Assembly: GCF_905163445.1 (NCBI RefSeq)
Contig: NW_024396999.1
Span: 35,203 to 99,202, forward strand
Origin: Pararge aegeria
Taxonomy: Eukaryota; Arthropoda; Insecta; Lepidoptera; Nymphalidae
Length of the DNA stretch: 64,000 bases
Direction: 5' to 3'
Below, piece after piece: positions 20,269-34,000 of this stretch. Numbering within the stretch: position 1 is the first letter of the stretch; each line of letters opens with the position of its first letter. Below the pieces are notes generated by a model. It was not told the origin of the DNA, searched no databases, and was given only the letters and a program-made list of their open reading frames with translations. The position numbers and the translations under genes were made by a program.

Positions 20269-21444
20269 CATCGAATAATCAATACACGAACTGCCCACAC
20301 ACTTGTAAATATAGACGCGCAAGATCGTTACACGAACCGCTTACCATTATAGTAAACTACTATGCAAACACACATAACATATACGCAATAAGAGAACTTT
20401 AAATTGGAGATTTTACCCTACCACACCCGTCTGTCTCATTCTGAAAACTATTCAAAATAATTGCTATTTTTCATTCTCATTCAAATATAAATAATAGTAA
20501 ATAATATATAATTTTTGACTGAACTGAACCCAAGTGCCCGGCCTGTGGCCGGGCACCCCTCGTATTCATGTTCTAACCTAACCTAACCTAAATCTAGTTT
20601 TGACACCTTTAGACTTTAGATTCAAGATTTAATGTGAATATATGCATTAATAAAAACTCATTACTATTTTAATACTAGTTATGCTGCTGTTGATGCACTG
20701 ATGAAAGCCAGATAGCTAGATCAGTGTTTAGTTAGTCGTAGTTGCCGGTGGGCTGAGGTCTAAAGGAATCCAAACTAGTTTTAAAAGGTTTGGATAGGTT
20801 AGGTTAGGTTAGAACATGAATAAGACGGGTGCCCGGCCGCAGGCCGGTCACTTAGGTTCAGTTCCGTTTAAAAAAAAAAAAACAAAAAACAAAACGTACC
20901 AATACAAAGTACTCTTATTCATATTAGAAGATATTGTAAAATAACAATTAATTTAATTTTTTTTTTTTTTTTTCACTTACACATTAGGCCCGTCGCGCCG
21001 CGCCACTACTATATGGGGCGAAGGTGCGAAGTCGACGGCGACGACAAAGTACCGAGTCTAAGGAGACTGATGGCGGCGCCACACAGTGGCGTTATGTCTC
21101 TATAAAAGTGGTGGTCTTTTATTATGTTATTTATTAATGGTATTATTTTAATATCATATCAATATTGTACCCCGCACAGGGGGGAGGTACGGGTAGGTAG
21201 TGACGAAAAATAACGATACGGGACTCTTACGAGGTCTCGTAATCGGAATGAGTTTCTGCGACTACCATTGTCTGTCGCGGGTAACGGGGAATCAGGGTTC
21301 GATTCCGGTGAGGGAGCCTGAGAAACTGCTACCACATCCAAGGAAGGCAGCAGGCGCGCAAATTACCCACTCCCTGCACGGGGGGGGGAGGTACGGGTAG
21401 GTAGTGACGAAAAATAACGATACGGGACTCTTACGAGGTCCCGT
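20269..21444 (+). repeat. Unit 12, short (1,176 bp)
   Basis: It has the same A/B1 collapse as unit 10 and the same preceding GGCCGG variant, but lacks unit 10's private changes near the end. Confidence 0.92.
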
Positions 21445-22352
21445 CATCGAATAATCAATACACGAACTGCCCACACACTTGTAAATATAGACGCGCAAGA
21501 TCGTTACACGAACCGCTTACCATTATAGTAAACTACTATGCAAACACACATAACATATACGCAATAAGAGAACTTTAAATTGGAGATTTTACCCTACCAC
21601 ACCCGTCTGTCTCATTCTGAAAACTATTCAAAATAATTGCTATTTTTCATTCTCATTCAAATATAAATAATAGTAAATAATATATAATTTTTGACTGAAC
21701 TGAACCCAAGTGCCCGGCCTGTGGCCGGGCACCCCTCGTATTCATGTTCTAACCTAACCTAACCTAAATCTAGTTTTGACACCTTTAGACTTTAGATTCA
21801 AGATTTAATGTGAATATATGCATTAATAAAAACTCATTACTATTTTAATACTAGTTATGCTGCTGTTGATGCACTGATGAAAGCCAGATAGCTAGATCAG
21901 TGTTTAGTTAGTCGTAGTTGCCGGTGGGCTGAGGTCTAAAGGAATCCAAACTAGTTTTAAAAGGTTTGGATAGGTTAGGTTAGGTTAGAACATGAATAAG
22001 ACGGGTGCCCGGCCGCAGGCCGGTCACTTAGGTTCAGTTCCGTTTAAAAAAAAAAAAACAATAATTTAATTTTTTTTTTTTTTTTCACTTACACATTAGG
22101 CCCGTCGCGCCGCGCCACTACTATATGGGGCGAAGGTGCGAAGTCGACGGCGACGACAAAGTACCGAGTCTAAGGAGACTGATGGCGGCGCCACACAGTG
22201 GCGTTATGTCTCTATAAAAGTGGTGGTCTTTTATTATGTTATTTATTAATGGTATTATTTTAATATCATATCAATATTGTACCCCGCACAGGGGGGAGGT
22301 ACGGGTAGGTAGTGACGAAAAATAACGATACGGGACTCTTACGAGGGCCCGT
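21445..22352 (+). repeat. Unit 13, very short (908 bp)
   Basis: Two deletions are combined. The ~62-bp linker deletion lies near 22060, and fragment A is joined directly to the end of B2 (GACTCTTACGAGGGCCCGTC near 22336-22353). B1, the unique part of B2 and TATA copy 2 are absent. The second loss of ~474 bp equals the A-B1 plus B1-B2 spacings, as expected from exchange between the outermost 18S copies. Confidence 0.93.
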
Positions 22353-23766
22353 CATCGAATAATCAATACACGAACTGCCCACACACTTGTAAATATAGAC
22401 GCGCAAGATCGTTACACGAACCGCTTACCATTATAGTAAACTACTATGCAAACACACATAACATATACGCAATAAGAGAACTTTAAATTGGAGATTTTAC
22501 CCTACCACACCCGTCTGTCTCATTCTGAAAACTATTCAAAATAATTGCTATTTTTCATTCTCATTCAAATATAAATAATAGTAAATAATATATAATTTTT
22601 GACTGAACTGAACCCTCGTATTCATGTTCTAACCTAACCTAACCTAAATCTAGTTTTGACACCTTTAGACTTTAGATTCAAGATTTAATGTGAATATATG
22701 CATTAATAAAAACTCATTACTATTTTAATACTAGTTATGCTGCTGTTGATGCACTGATGAAAGCCAGATAGCTAGATCAGTGTTTAGTTAGTCGTAGTTG
22801 CCGGTGGGCTGAGGTCTAAAGGAATCCAAACTAGTTTTAAAAGGTTTGGATAGGTTAGGTTAGGTTAGAACATGAATAAGACGGGTGCCCGGCCGCAGGC
22901 CGGTCACTTAGGTTCAGTTCCGTTTAAAAAAAAAAAAACAAAAAACAAAACGTACCAATACAAAGTACTCTTATTCATATTAGAAGATATTGTAAAATAA
23001 CAATTAATTTAATTTTTTTTTTTTTTTTTCACTTACACATTAGGCCCGTCGCGCCGCGCCACTACTATATGGGGCGAAGGTGCGAAGTCGACGGCGACGA
23101 CAAAGTACCGAGTCTAAGGAGACTGATGGCGGCGCCACACAGTGGCGTTATGTCTCTATAAAAGTGGTGGTCTTTTATTATGTTATTTATTAATGGTATT
23201 ATTTTAATATCATATCAATATTGTACCCCGCACAGGGGGGAGGTACGGGTAGGTAGTGACGAAAAATAACGATACGGGACTCTTACGAGGTCTCGCAATC
23301 GGAATGAGTACACTTTAAATATTTTAACGAGGTAAAATTTAAGGGCATTGAGGGTCTGGTGCCAGTGGTGGTTGATTAGATCCACACACTATACTTTTTA
23401 TAATTATGTGGCGTTATGTCTCTATAAAAGTGGTGGTCTTTTATTATGTTATTTATTAATGGTATTTTTTTAATATCATATCAATATTGTACCCCGCACG
23501 GGGGGAGGTAGGGGGGTAGGTAGTGACGAAAAATAACGATACGGGACTCTTACGAGGTCTCGTAATCGGAATGAGTTTCTGCGACTACCATTGTCTGTCG
23601 CGGGTAACGGGGAATCAGGGTTCGATTCCGGTGAGGGAGCCTGAGAAACTGCTACCACATCCAAGGAAGGCAGCAGGCGCGTAAATTACCCACTCCCTGC
23701 ACGGGGGGGGAGGTACGGGTAGGTAGTGACGAAAAATAACGATACGGGACTCTTACGAGGGCCCGT
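22353..23766 (+). repeat. Unit 14 (1,414 bp), hairpin deleted
   Basis: A 28-bp deletion at 22613-22616 removes exactly the GC hairpin of the left inverted repeat, leaving CTGAACCCTCGTATTC. The breakpoints lie in CCC runs on either side. The rest is complete. Confidence 0.93.
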
Positions 23767-25210
23767 CATCGAATAATCAATACACGAACTGCCCACACAC
23801 TTGTAAATATAGACGCGCAAGATCGTTACACGAACCGCTTACCATTATAGTAAACTACTATGCAAACACACATAACATATACGCAATAAGAGAACTTTAA
23901 ATTGGAGATTTTACCCTACCACACCCGTCTGTCTCATTCTGAAAACTATTCAAAATAATTGCTATTTTTCATTCTCATTCAAATATAAATAATAGTAAAT
24001 AATATATAATTTTTGACTGAACTGAACCCAAGTGCCCGGCCTGTGGCCGGGCACCCCTCGTATTCATGTTCTAACCTAACCTAACCTAAATCTAGTTTTG
24101 ACACCTTTAGACTTTAGATTCAAGATTTAATGTGAATATATGCATTAATAAAAACTCATTACTATTTTAATACTAGTTATGCTGCTGTTGATGCACTGAT
24201 GAAAGCCAGATAGCTAGATCAGTGTTTAGTTAGTCGTAGTTGCCGGTGGGCTGAGGTCTAAAGGAATCCAAACTAGTTTTAAAAGGTTTGGATAGGTTAG
24301 GTTAGGTTAGAACATGAATAAGACGGGTGCCCGGCCGCAGGCCGGTCACTTAGGTTCAGTTCCGTTTAAAAAAAAAAAAACAAAAAACAAAACGTACCAA
24401 TACAAAGTACTCTTATTCATATTAGAAGATATTGTAAAATAACAATTAATTTAATTTTTTTTTTTTTTTTTCACTTACACATTAGGCCCGTCGCGCCGCG
24501 CCACTACTATATGGGGCGAAGGTGCGAAGTCGACGGCGACGACAAAGTACCGAGTCTAAGGAGACTGATGGCGGCGCCACACAGTGGCGTTATGTCTCTA
24601 TAAAGTGGTGGTCTTTTATTATGTTATTTATTAATGGTATTATTTTAATATCATATCAATATTGTACCCCGCACAGGGGGGAGGTACGGGTAGGTAGTGA
24701 CGAAAAATAACGATACGGGACTCTTACGAGGTCTCGCAATCGGAATGAGTACACTTTAAATATTTTAACGAGGTAAAATTTAAGGGCATTGAGGGTCTGG
24801 TGCCAGTGGTGGTTGATTAGATCCACACACTATACTTTTTATAATTATGTGGCGTTATGTCTCTATAAAAGTGGTGGTCTTTTATTATGTTATTTATTAA
24901 TGGTATTTTTTTAATATCATATCAATATTGTACCCCGCACGGGGGGAGGTAGGGGGGGGTAGGTAGTGACGAAAAATAACGATACGGGACTCTTACGAGG
25001 TCTCGTAATCGGAATGAGTTTCTGCGACTACCATTGTCTGTCGCGGGTAACGGGGAATCAGGGTTCGATTCCGGTGAGGGAGCCTGAGAAACTGCTACCA
25101 CATCCAAGGAAGGCAGCAGGCGCGCAAATTACCCACTCCCTGCACGGGGGGGGGAGGTACGGGTAGGTAGTGACGAAAAATAACGATACGGGACTCTTAC
25201 GAGGGCCCGT
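23767..25210 (+). repeat. Unit 15, full length (1,444 bp)
   Basis: A complete unit in which the first TATA has lost one A (TATAAAGTGG near 24600). This opens a meaningless 62-codon frame at 24522-24710. Confidence 0.93.
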
Positions 25211-26387
25211 CATCGAATAATCAATACACGAACTGCCCACACACTTGTAAATATAGACGCGCAAGATCGTTACACGAACCGCTTACCATTATAGTAAACT
25301 ACTATGCAAACACACATAACATATACGCAATAAGAGAACTTTAAATTGGAGATTTTACCCTACCACACCCGTCTGTCTCATTCTGAAAACTATTCAAAAT
25401 AATTGCTATTTTTCATTCTCATTCAAATATAAATAATAGTAAATAATATATAATTTTTGACTGAACTGAACCCAAGTGCCCGGCCTGTGGCCGGGCACCC
25501 CTCGTATTCATGTTCTAACCTAACCTAACCTAAATCTAGTTTTGACACCTTTAGACTTTAGATTCAAGATTTAATGTGAATATATGCATTAATAAAAACT
25601 CATTACTATTTTAATACTAGTTATGCTGCTGTTGATGCACTGATGAAAGCCAGATAGCTAGATCAGTGTTTAGTTAGTCGTAGTTGCCGGTGGGCTGAGG
25701 TCTAAAGGAATCCAAACTAGTTTTAAAAGGTTTGGAGAGGTTAGGTTAGGTTAGAACATGAATAAGACGGGTGCCCGGCCGCAGGCCGGTCACTTAGGTT
25801 CAGTTCCGTTTAAAAAAAAAAAAACAAAAAACAAAACGTACCAATACAAAGTACTCTTATTCATATTAGAAGATATTGTAAAATAACAATTAATTTAATT
25901 TTTTTTTTTTTTTTTCACTTACACATTAGGCCCGTCGCGCCGCGCCACTACTATATGGGGCGAAGGTGCGAAGTCGACGGCGACGACAAAGTACCGAGTC
26001 TAAGGAGACTGATGGCGGCGCCACACAGTGGCGTTATGTCTCTATAAAAGTGGTGGTCTTTTATTATGTTATTTATTAATGGTATTATTTTAATATCATA
26101 TCAATATTGTACCCCGCACGGGGGGAGGTAGGGGGGGGTAGGTAGTGACGAAAAATAACGATACGGGACTCTTACGAGGTCTCGTAATCGGAATGAGTTT
26201 CTGCGACTACCATTGTCTGTCGCGGGTAACGGGGAATCAGGGTTCGATTCCGGTGAGGGAGCCTGAGAAACTGCTACCACATCCAAGGAAGGCAGCAGGC
26301 GCGCAAATTACCCACTCCCTGCACGGGGGGGAGGTACGGGTAGGTAGTGACGAAAAATAACGATACGGGACTCTTACGAGGTCCCGT
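25211..26387 (+). repeat. Unit 16, short (1,177 bp), second exchange class
   Basis: The TATA segment has the copy-1 signature (attattttaat), but the 18S part already has the B1 signature (cacggggggaggtaggg) from about 26117. The crossover therefore lies in the ~30 bp between them, upstream of that in units 10 and 12. Confidence 0.92.
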
Positions 26388-29271
26388 CATCGAATAATCA
26401 ATACACGAACTGCCCACACACTTGTAAATATAGACGCGCAAGATCGTTACACGAACCGCTTACCATTATAGTAAACTACTATGCAAACACACATAACATA
26501 TACGCAATAAGAGAACTTTAAATTGGAGATTTTACCCTACCACACCCGTCTGTCTCATTCTGAAAACTATTCAAAATAATTGCTATTTTTCATTCTCATT
26601 CAAATATAAATAATAGTAAATAATATATAATTTTTGACTGAACTGAACCCAAGTGCCCGGCCTGTGGCCGGGCACCCCTCGTATTCATGTTCTAACCTAA
26701 CCTAACCTAAATCTAGTTTTGACACCTTTAGACTTTAGATTCAAGATTTAATGTGAATATATGCATTAATAAAAACTCATTACTATTTTAATACTAGTTA
26801 TGCTGCTGTTGATGCACTGATGAAAGCCAGATAGCTAGATCAGTGTTTAGTTAGTCGTAGTTGCCGGTGGGCTGAGGTCTAAAGGAATCCAAACTAGTTT
26901 TAAAAGGTTTGGATAGGTTAGGTTAGGTTAGAACATGAATAAGACGGGTGCCCGGCCGCAGGCCGGTCACTTAGGTTCAGTTCCGTTTAAAAAAAAAAAA
27001 ACAAAAAACAAAACGTACCAATACAAAGTACTCTTATTCATATTAGAAGATATTGTAAAATAACAATTAATTTAATTTTTTTTTTTTTTTTTCACTTACA
27101 CATTAGGCCCGTCGCGCCGCGCCACTACTATATGGGGCGAAGGTGCGAAGTCGACGGCGACGACAAAGTACCGAGTCTAAGGAGACTGATGGCGGCGCCA
27201 CACAGTGGCGTTATGTCTCTATAAAAGTGGTGGTCTTTTATTATGTTATTTATTAATGGTATTATTTTAATATCATATCAATATTGTACCCCGCACAGGG
27301 GGGAGGTACGGGTAGGTAGTGACGAAAAATAACGATACGGGACTCTTACGAGGTCTCGCAATCGGAATGAGTACACTTTAAATATTTTAACGAGGTAAAA
27401 TTTAAGGGCATTGAGGGTCTGGTGCCAGTGGTGGTTGATTAGATCCACACACTATACTTTTTATAATTATGTGGCGTTATGTCTCTATAAAAGTGGTGGT
27501 CTTTTATTATGTTATTTATTAATGGTATTTTTTTAATATCATATCAATATTGTACCCCGCACGGGGGGAGGTAGGGGGGTAGGTAGTGACGAAAAATAAC
27601 GATACGGGACTCTTACGAGGTCTCGTAATCGGAATGAGTTTCTGCGACTACCATTGTCTGTCGCGGGTAACGGGGAATCAGGGTTCGATTCCGGTGAGGG
27701 AGCCTGAGAAACTGCTACCACATCCAAGGAAGGCAGCAGGCGCGTAAATTACCCACTCCCTGCACGGGGGGGGAGGTACGGGTAGGTAGTGACGAAAAAT
27801 AACGATACGGGACTCTTACGAGGGCCCGTCATCGAATAATCAATACACGAACTGCCCACACACTTGTAAATATAGACGCGCAAGATCGTTACACGAACCG
27901 CTTACCATTATAGTAAACTACTATGCAAACACACATAACATATACGCAATAAGAGAACTTTAAATTGGAGATTTTACCCTACCACACCCGTCTGTCTCAT
28001 TCTGAAAACTATTCAAAATAATTGCTATTTTTCATTCTCATTCAAATATAAATAATAGTAAATAATATATAATTTTTGACTGAACTGAACCCAAGTGCCC
28101 GGCCTGTGGCCGGGCACCCCTCGTATTCATGTTCTAACCTAACCTAACCTAAATCTAGTTTTGACACCTTTAGACTTTAGATTCAAGATTTAATGTGAAT
28201 ATATGCATTAATAAAAACTCATTACTATTTTAATACTAGTTATGCTGCTGTTGATGCACTGATGAAAGCCAGATAGCTAGATCAGTGTTTAGTTAGTCGT
28301 AGTTGCCGGTGGGCTGAGGTCTAAAGGAATCCAAACTAGTTTTAAAAGGTTTGGATAGGTTAGGTTAGGTTAGAACATGAATAAGACGGGTGCCCGGCCG
28401 CAGGCCGGTCACTTAGGTTCAGTTCCGTTTAAAAAAAAAAAAACAAAAAACAAAACGTACCAATACAAAGTACTCTTATTCATATTAGAAGATATTGTAA
28501 AATAACAATTAATTTAATTTTTTTTTTTTTTTTTCACTTACACATTAGGCCCGTCGCGCCGCGCCACTACTATATGGGGCGAAGGTGCGAAGTCGACGGC
28601 GACGACAAAGTACCGAGTCTAAGGAGACTGATGGCGGCGCCACACAGTGGCGTTATGTCTCTATAAAAGTGGTGGTCTTTTATTATGTTATTTATTAATG
28701 GTATTATTTTAATATCATATCAATATTGTACCCCGCACAGGGGGGAGGTACGGGTAGGTAGTGACGAAAAATAACGATACGGGACTCTTACGAGGTCTCG
28801 CAATCGGAATGAGTACACTTTAAATATTTTAACGAGGTAAAATTTAAGGGCATTGAGGGTCTGGTGCCAGTGGTGGTTGATTAGATCCACACACTATACT
28901 TTTTATAATTATGTGGCGTTATGTCTCTATAAAAGTGGTGGTCTTTTATTATGTTATTTATTAATGGTATTTTTTTAATATCATATCAATATTGTACCCC
29001 GCACGGGGGGAGGTAGGGGGGTAGGTAGTGACGAAAAATAACGATACGGGACTCTTACGAGGTCTCGTAATCGGAATGAGTTTCTGCGACTACCATTGTC
29101 TGTCGCGGGTAACGGGGAATCAGGGTTCGATTCCGGTGAGGGAGCCTGAGAAACTGCTACCACATCCAAGGAAGGCAGCAGGCGCGTAAATTACCCACTC
29201 CCTGCACGGGGGGGGAGGTACGGGTAGGTAGTGACGAAAAATAACGATACGGGACTCTTACGAGGGCCCGT
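26388..29271 (+). repeat. Units 17-18, full length
   Basis: Two complete 1,442-bp units. The B2 blocks ending both carry GCGTAAATT and GGGCCCG, a linked pair of variants also seen at the ends of units 2, 14, 27 and 31. Confidence 0.93.
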
Positions 29272-29858
29272 CATCGAATAATCAATACACGAACTGCCCA
29301 CACACTTGTAAATATAGACGCGCAAGATCGTTACACGAACCGCTTACCATTATAGTAAACTACTATGCAAACACACATAACATATACGCAATAAGAGAAC
29401 TTTAAATTGGAGATTTTACCCTACCACACCCGTCTGTCTCATTCTGAAAACTATTCAAAATAATTGCTATTTTTCATTCTCATTCAAATATAAATAATAG
29501 TAAATAATATATAATATATAATGTGGTCTTTTATTATGTTATTTATTAATGGTATTTTTTTAATATCATATCAATATTGTACCCCGCACGGGGGGAGGTA
29601 GGGGGGGGTAGGTAGTGACGAAAAATAACGATACGGGACTCTTACGAGGTCTCGTAATCGGAATGAGTTTCTGCGACTACCATTGTCTGTCGCGGGTAAC
29701 GGGGAATCAGGGTTCGATTCCGGTGAGGGAGCCTGAGAAACTGCTACCACATCCAAGGAGGGCAGCAGGCGCGCAAATTACCCACTCCCTGCACGGGGGG
29801 GGAGGTACGGGTAGGTAGTGACGAAAAATAACGATACGGGACTCTTACGAGGGCCCGT
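29272..29858 (+). repeat. Unit 19, remnant (587 bp)
   Basis: The AT-rich spacer breaks at about 29513-29524, where an extra ATATAAT is followed directly by TGGTCTTTTATTATG of the TATA segment. The whole fold-back element, A/T tracts, GC block, TATA box and fragment A are gone. Only B1/B2 follow. B2 has a private AAGGAGGGCAG near 29756. Confidence 0.93.
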
Positions 29859-31034
29859 CATCGAATAATCAATACACGAACTGCCCACACACTTGTAAAT
29901 ATAGACGCGCAAGATCGTTACACGAACCGCTTACCATTATAGTAAACTACTATGCAAACACACATAACATATACGCAATAAGAGAACTTTAAATTGGAGA
30001 TTTTACCCTACCACACCCGTCTGTCTCATTCTGAAAACTATTCAAAATAATTGCTATTTTTCATTCTCATTCAAATATAAATAATAGTAAATAATATATA
30101 ATTTTTGACTGAACTGAACCCAAGTGCCCGGCCTGTGGCCGGGCACCCCTCGTATTCATGTTCTAACCTAACCTAACCTAAATCTAGTTTTGACACCTTT
30201 AGACTTTAGATTCAAGATTTAATGTGAATATATGCATTAATAAAAACTCATTACTATTTTAATACTAGTTATGCTGCTGTTGATGCACTGATGAAAGCCA
30301 GATAGCTAGATCAGTGTTTAGTTAGTCGTAGTTGCCGGTGGGCTGAGGTCTAAAGGAATCCAAACTAGTTTTAAAAGGTTTGGATAGGTTAGGTTAGGTT
30401 AGAACATGAATAAGACGGGTGCCCGGCCGCAGGCCGGTCACTTAGGTTCAGTTCCGTTTAAAAAAAAAAAAACAAAAAACAAAACGTACCAATACAAAGT
30501 ACTCTTATTCATATTAGAAGATATTGTAAAATAACAATTAATTTAATTTTTTTTTTTTTTTTTCACTTACACATTAGGCCCGTCGCGCCGCGCCACTACT
30601 ATATGGGGCGAAGGTGCGAAGTCGACGGCGACGACAAAGTACCGAGTCTAAGGAGACTGATGGCGGCGCCACACAGTGGCGTTATGTCTCTATAAAAGTG
30701 GTGGTCTTTTATTATGTTATTTATTAATGGTATTTTTTTAATATCATATCAATATTGTACCCCGCACGGGGGGAGGTAGGGGGGTAGGTAGTGACGAAAA
30801 ATAACGATACGGGACTCTTACGAGGTCTCGTAATCGGAATGAGTTTCTGCGACTACCATTGTCTGTCGCGGGTAACGGGGAATCAGGGTTCGATTCCGGT
30901 GAGGGAGCCTGAGAAACTGCTACCACATCCAAGGAAGGCAGCAGGCGCGCAAATTACCCACTCCCTGCACGGGGGGGGAGGTACGGGTAGGTAGTGATGA
31001 AAAATAACGATACGGGACTCTTACGAGGTCCCGT
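29859..31034 (+). repeat. Unit 20, short (1,176 bp), third exchange class
   Basis: After the GC block the TATA segment already has the copy-2 signature (tatttttttaat near 30731), so the crossover fell within its first ~75 bp. Confidence 0.92.
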
Positions 31035-34000
31035 CATCGAATAATCAATACACGAACTGCCCACACACTTGTAAATATAGACGCGCAAGATCGTTACACG
31101 AACCGCTTACCATTATAGTAAACTACTATGCAAACACACATAACATATACGCAATAAGAGAACTTTAAATTGGAGATTTTACCCTACCACACCCGTCTGT
31201 CTCATTCTGAAAACTATTCAAAATAATTGCTAATTTTCATTCTCATTCAAATATAAATAATAGTAAATAATATATAATTTTTGACTGAACTGAACCCAAG
31301 TGCCCGGCCTGTGGCCGGGCACCCCTCGTATTCATGTTCTAACCTAACCTAACCTAAATCTAGTTTTGACACCTTTAGACTTTAGATTCAAGATTTAATG
31401 TGAATATATGCATTAATAAAAACTCATTACTATTTTAATACTAGTTATGCTGCTGTTGATGCACTGATGAAAGCCAGATAGCTAGATCAGTGTTTAGTTA
31501 GTCGTAGTTGCCGGTGGGCTGAGGTCTAAAGGAATCCAAACTAGTTTTAAAAGGTTTGGATAGGTTAGGTTAGGTTAGAACATGAATAAGACGGGTGCCC
31601 GGCCGCAGGCCGGTCACTTAGGTACAGTTCCGTTTAAAAAAAAAAAAACAATAATTTAATTTTTTTTTTTTTTTTTCACTTACACATTAGGCCCGTCGCG
31701 CCGCGCCACTACTATATGGGGCGAAGGTGCGAAGTCGACGGCGACGACAAAGTACCGAGTCTAAGGAGACTGATGGCGGCGCCACACAGTGGCGTTATGT
31801 CTCTATAAAAGTGGTGGTCTTTTATTATGTTATTTATTAATGGTATTATTTTAATATCATATCAATATTGTACCCCGCACAGGGGGGAGGTACGGGTAGG
31901 TAGTGACGAAAAATAACGATACGGGACTCTTACGAGGTCTCGCAATCGGAATGAGTACACTTTAAATATTTTAACGAGGTAAAATTTAAGGGCATTGAGG
32001 GTCTGGTGCCAGTGGTGGTTGATTAGATCCACACACTATACTTTTTATAATTATGTGGCGTTATGTCTCTATAAAAGTGGTGGTCTTTTATTATGTTATT
32101 TATTAATGGTATTTTTTTAATATCATATCAATATTGTACCCCGCACGGGGGGAGGTAGGGGGGGGTAGGTAGTGACGAAAAATAACGATACGGGACTCTT
32201 ACGAGGTCTCGTAATCGGAATGAGTTTCTGCGACTACCATTGTCTGTCGCGGGTAACGGGGAATCAGGGTTCGATTCCGGTGAGGGAGCCTGAGAAACTG
32301 CTACCACATCCAAGGAAGGCAGCAGGCGCGCAAATTACCCACTCCCTGCACGGGGGGGGAGGTACGGGTAGGTAGTGACGAAAAATAACGATACGGGACT
32401 CTTACGAGGGCCCGTCATCGAATAATCAATACACGAACTGCCCACACACTTGTAAATATAGACGCGCAAGATCGTTACACGAACCGCTTACCATTATAGT
32501 AAACTACTATGCAAACACACATAACATATACGCAATAAGAGAACTTTAAATTGGAGATTTTACCCTACCACACCCGTCTGTCTCATTCTGAAAACTATTC
32601 AAAATAATTGCTATTTTTCATTCTCATTCAAATATAAATAATAGTAAATAATATATAATTTTTGACTGAACTGAACCCAAGTGCCCGGCCTGTGGCCGGG
32701 CACCCCTCGTATTCATGTTCTAACCTAACCTAACCTAAATCTAGTTTTGACACCTTTAGACTTTAGATTCAAGATTTAATGTGAATATATGCATTAATAA
32801 AAACTCATTACTATTTTAATACTAGTTATGCTGCTGTTGATGCACTGATGAAAGCCAGATAGCTAGATCAGTGTTTAGTTAGTCGTAGTTGCCGGTGGGC
32901 TGAGGTCTAAAGGAATCCAAACTAGTTTTAAAAGGTTTGGATAGGTTAGGTTAGGTTAGAACATGAATAAGACGGGTGCCCGGCCGCAGGCCGGTCACTT
33001 AGGTTCAGTTCCGTTTAAAAAAAAAAAAACAATAATTTAATTTTTTTTTTTTTTTTTCACTTACACATTAGGCCCGTCGCGCCGCGCCACTACTATATGG
33101 GGCGAAGGTGCGAAGTCGACGGCGACGACAAAGTACCGAGTCTAAGGAGACTGATGGCGGCGCCACACAGTGGCGTTATGTCTCTATAAAAGTGGTGGTC
33201 TTTTATTATGTTATTTATTAATGGTATTATTTTAATATCATATCAATATTGTACCCCGCACAGGGGGGAGGTACGGGTAGGTAGTGACGAAAAATAACGA
33301 TACGGGACTCTTACGAGGTCTCGCAATCGGAATGAGTACACTTTAAATATTTTAACGAGGTAAAATTTAAGGGCATTGAGGGTCTGGTGCCAGTGGTGGT
33401 TGATTAGATCCACACACTATACTTTTTATAATTATGTGGCGTTATGTCTCTATAAAAGTGGTGGTCTTTTATTATGTTATTTATTAATGGTATTTTTTTA
33501 ATATCATATCAATATTGTACCCCGCACGGGGGGAGGTAGGGGGGGTAGGTAGTGACGAAAAATAACGATACGGGACTCTTACGAGGTCTCGTAATCGGAA
33601 TGAGTTTCTGCGACTACCATTGTCTGTCGCGGGTAACGGGGAATCAGGGTTCGATTCCGGTGAGGGAGCCTGAGAAACTGCTACCACATCCAAGGAAGGC
33701 AGCAGGCGCGCAAATTACCCACTCCCTGCACGGGGGGGAGGTACGGGTAGGTAGTGACGAAAAATAACGATACGGGACTCTTACGAGGTCCCGTCATCGA
33801 ATAATCAATACACGAACTGCCCACACACTTGTAAATATAGACGCGCAAGATCGTTACACGAACCGCTTACCATTATAGTAAACTACTATGCAAACACACA
33901 TAACATATACGCAATAAGAGAACTTTAAATTGGAGATTTTACCCTACCACACCCGTCTGTCTCATTCTGAAAACTATTCAAAATAATTGCCATTTTTCAT

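Noticed and set aside
24522..24710. 62-codon Arg-rich frame
   Set aside because: Created by loss of one A in the TATA box of unit 15; no counterpart in full units.
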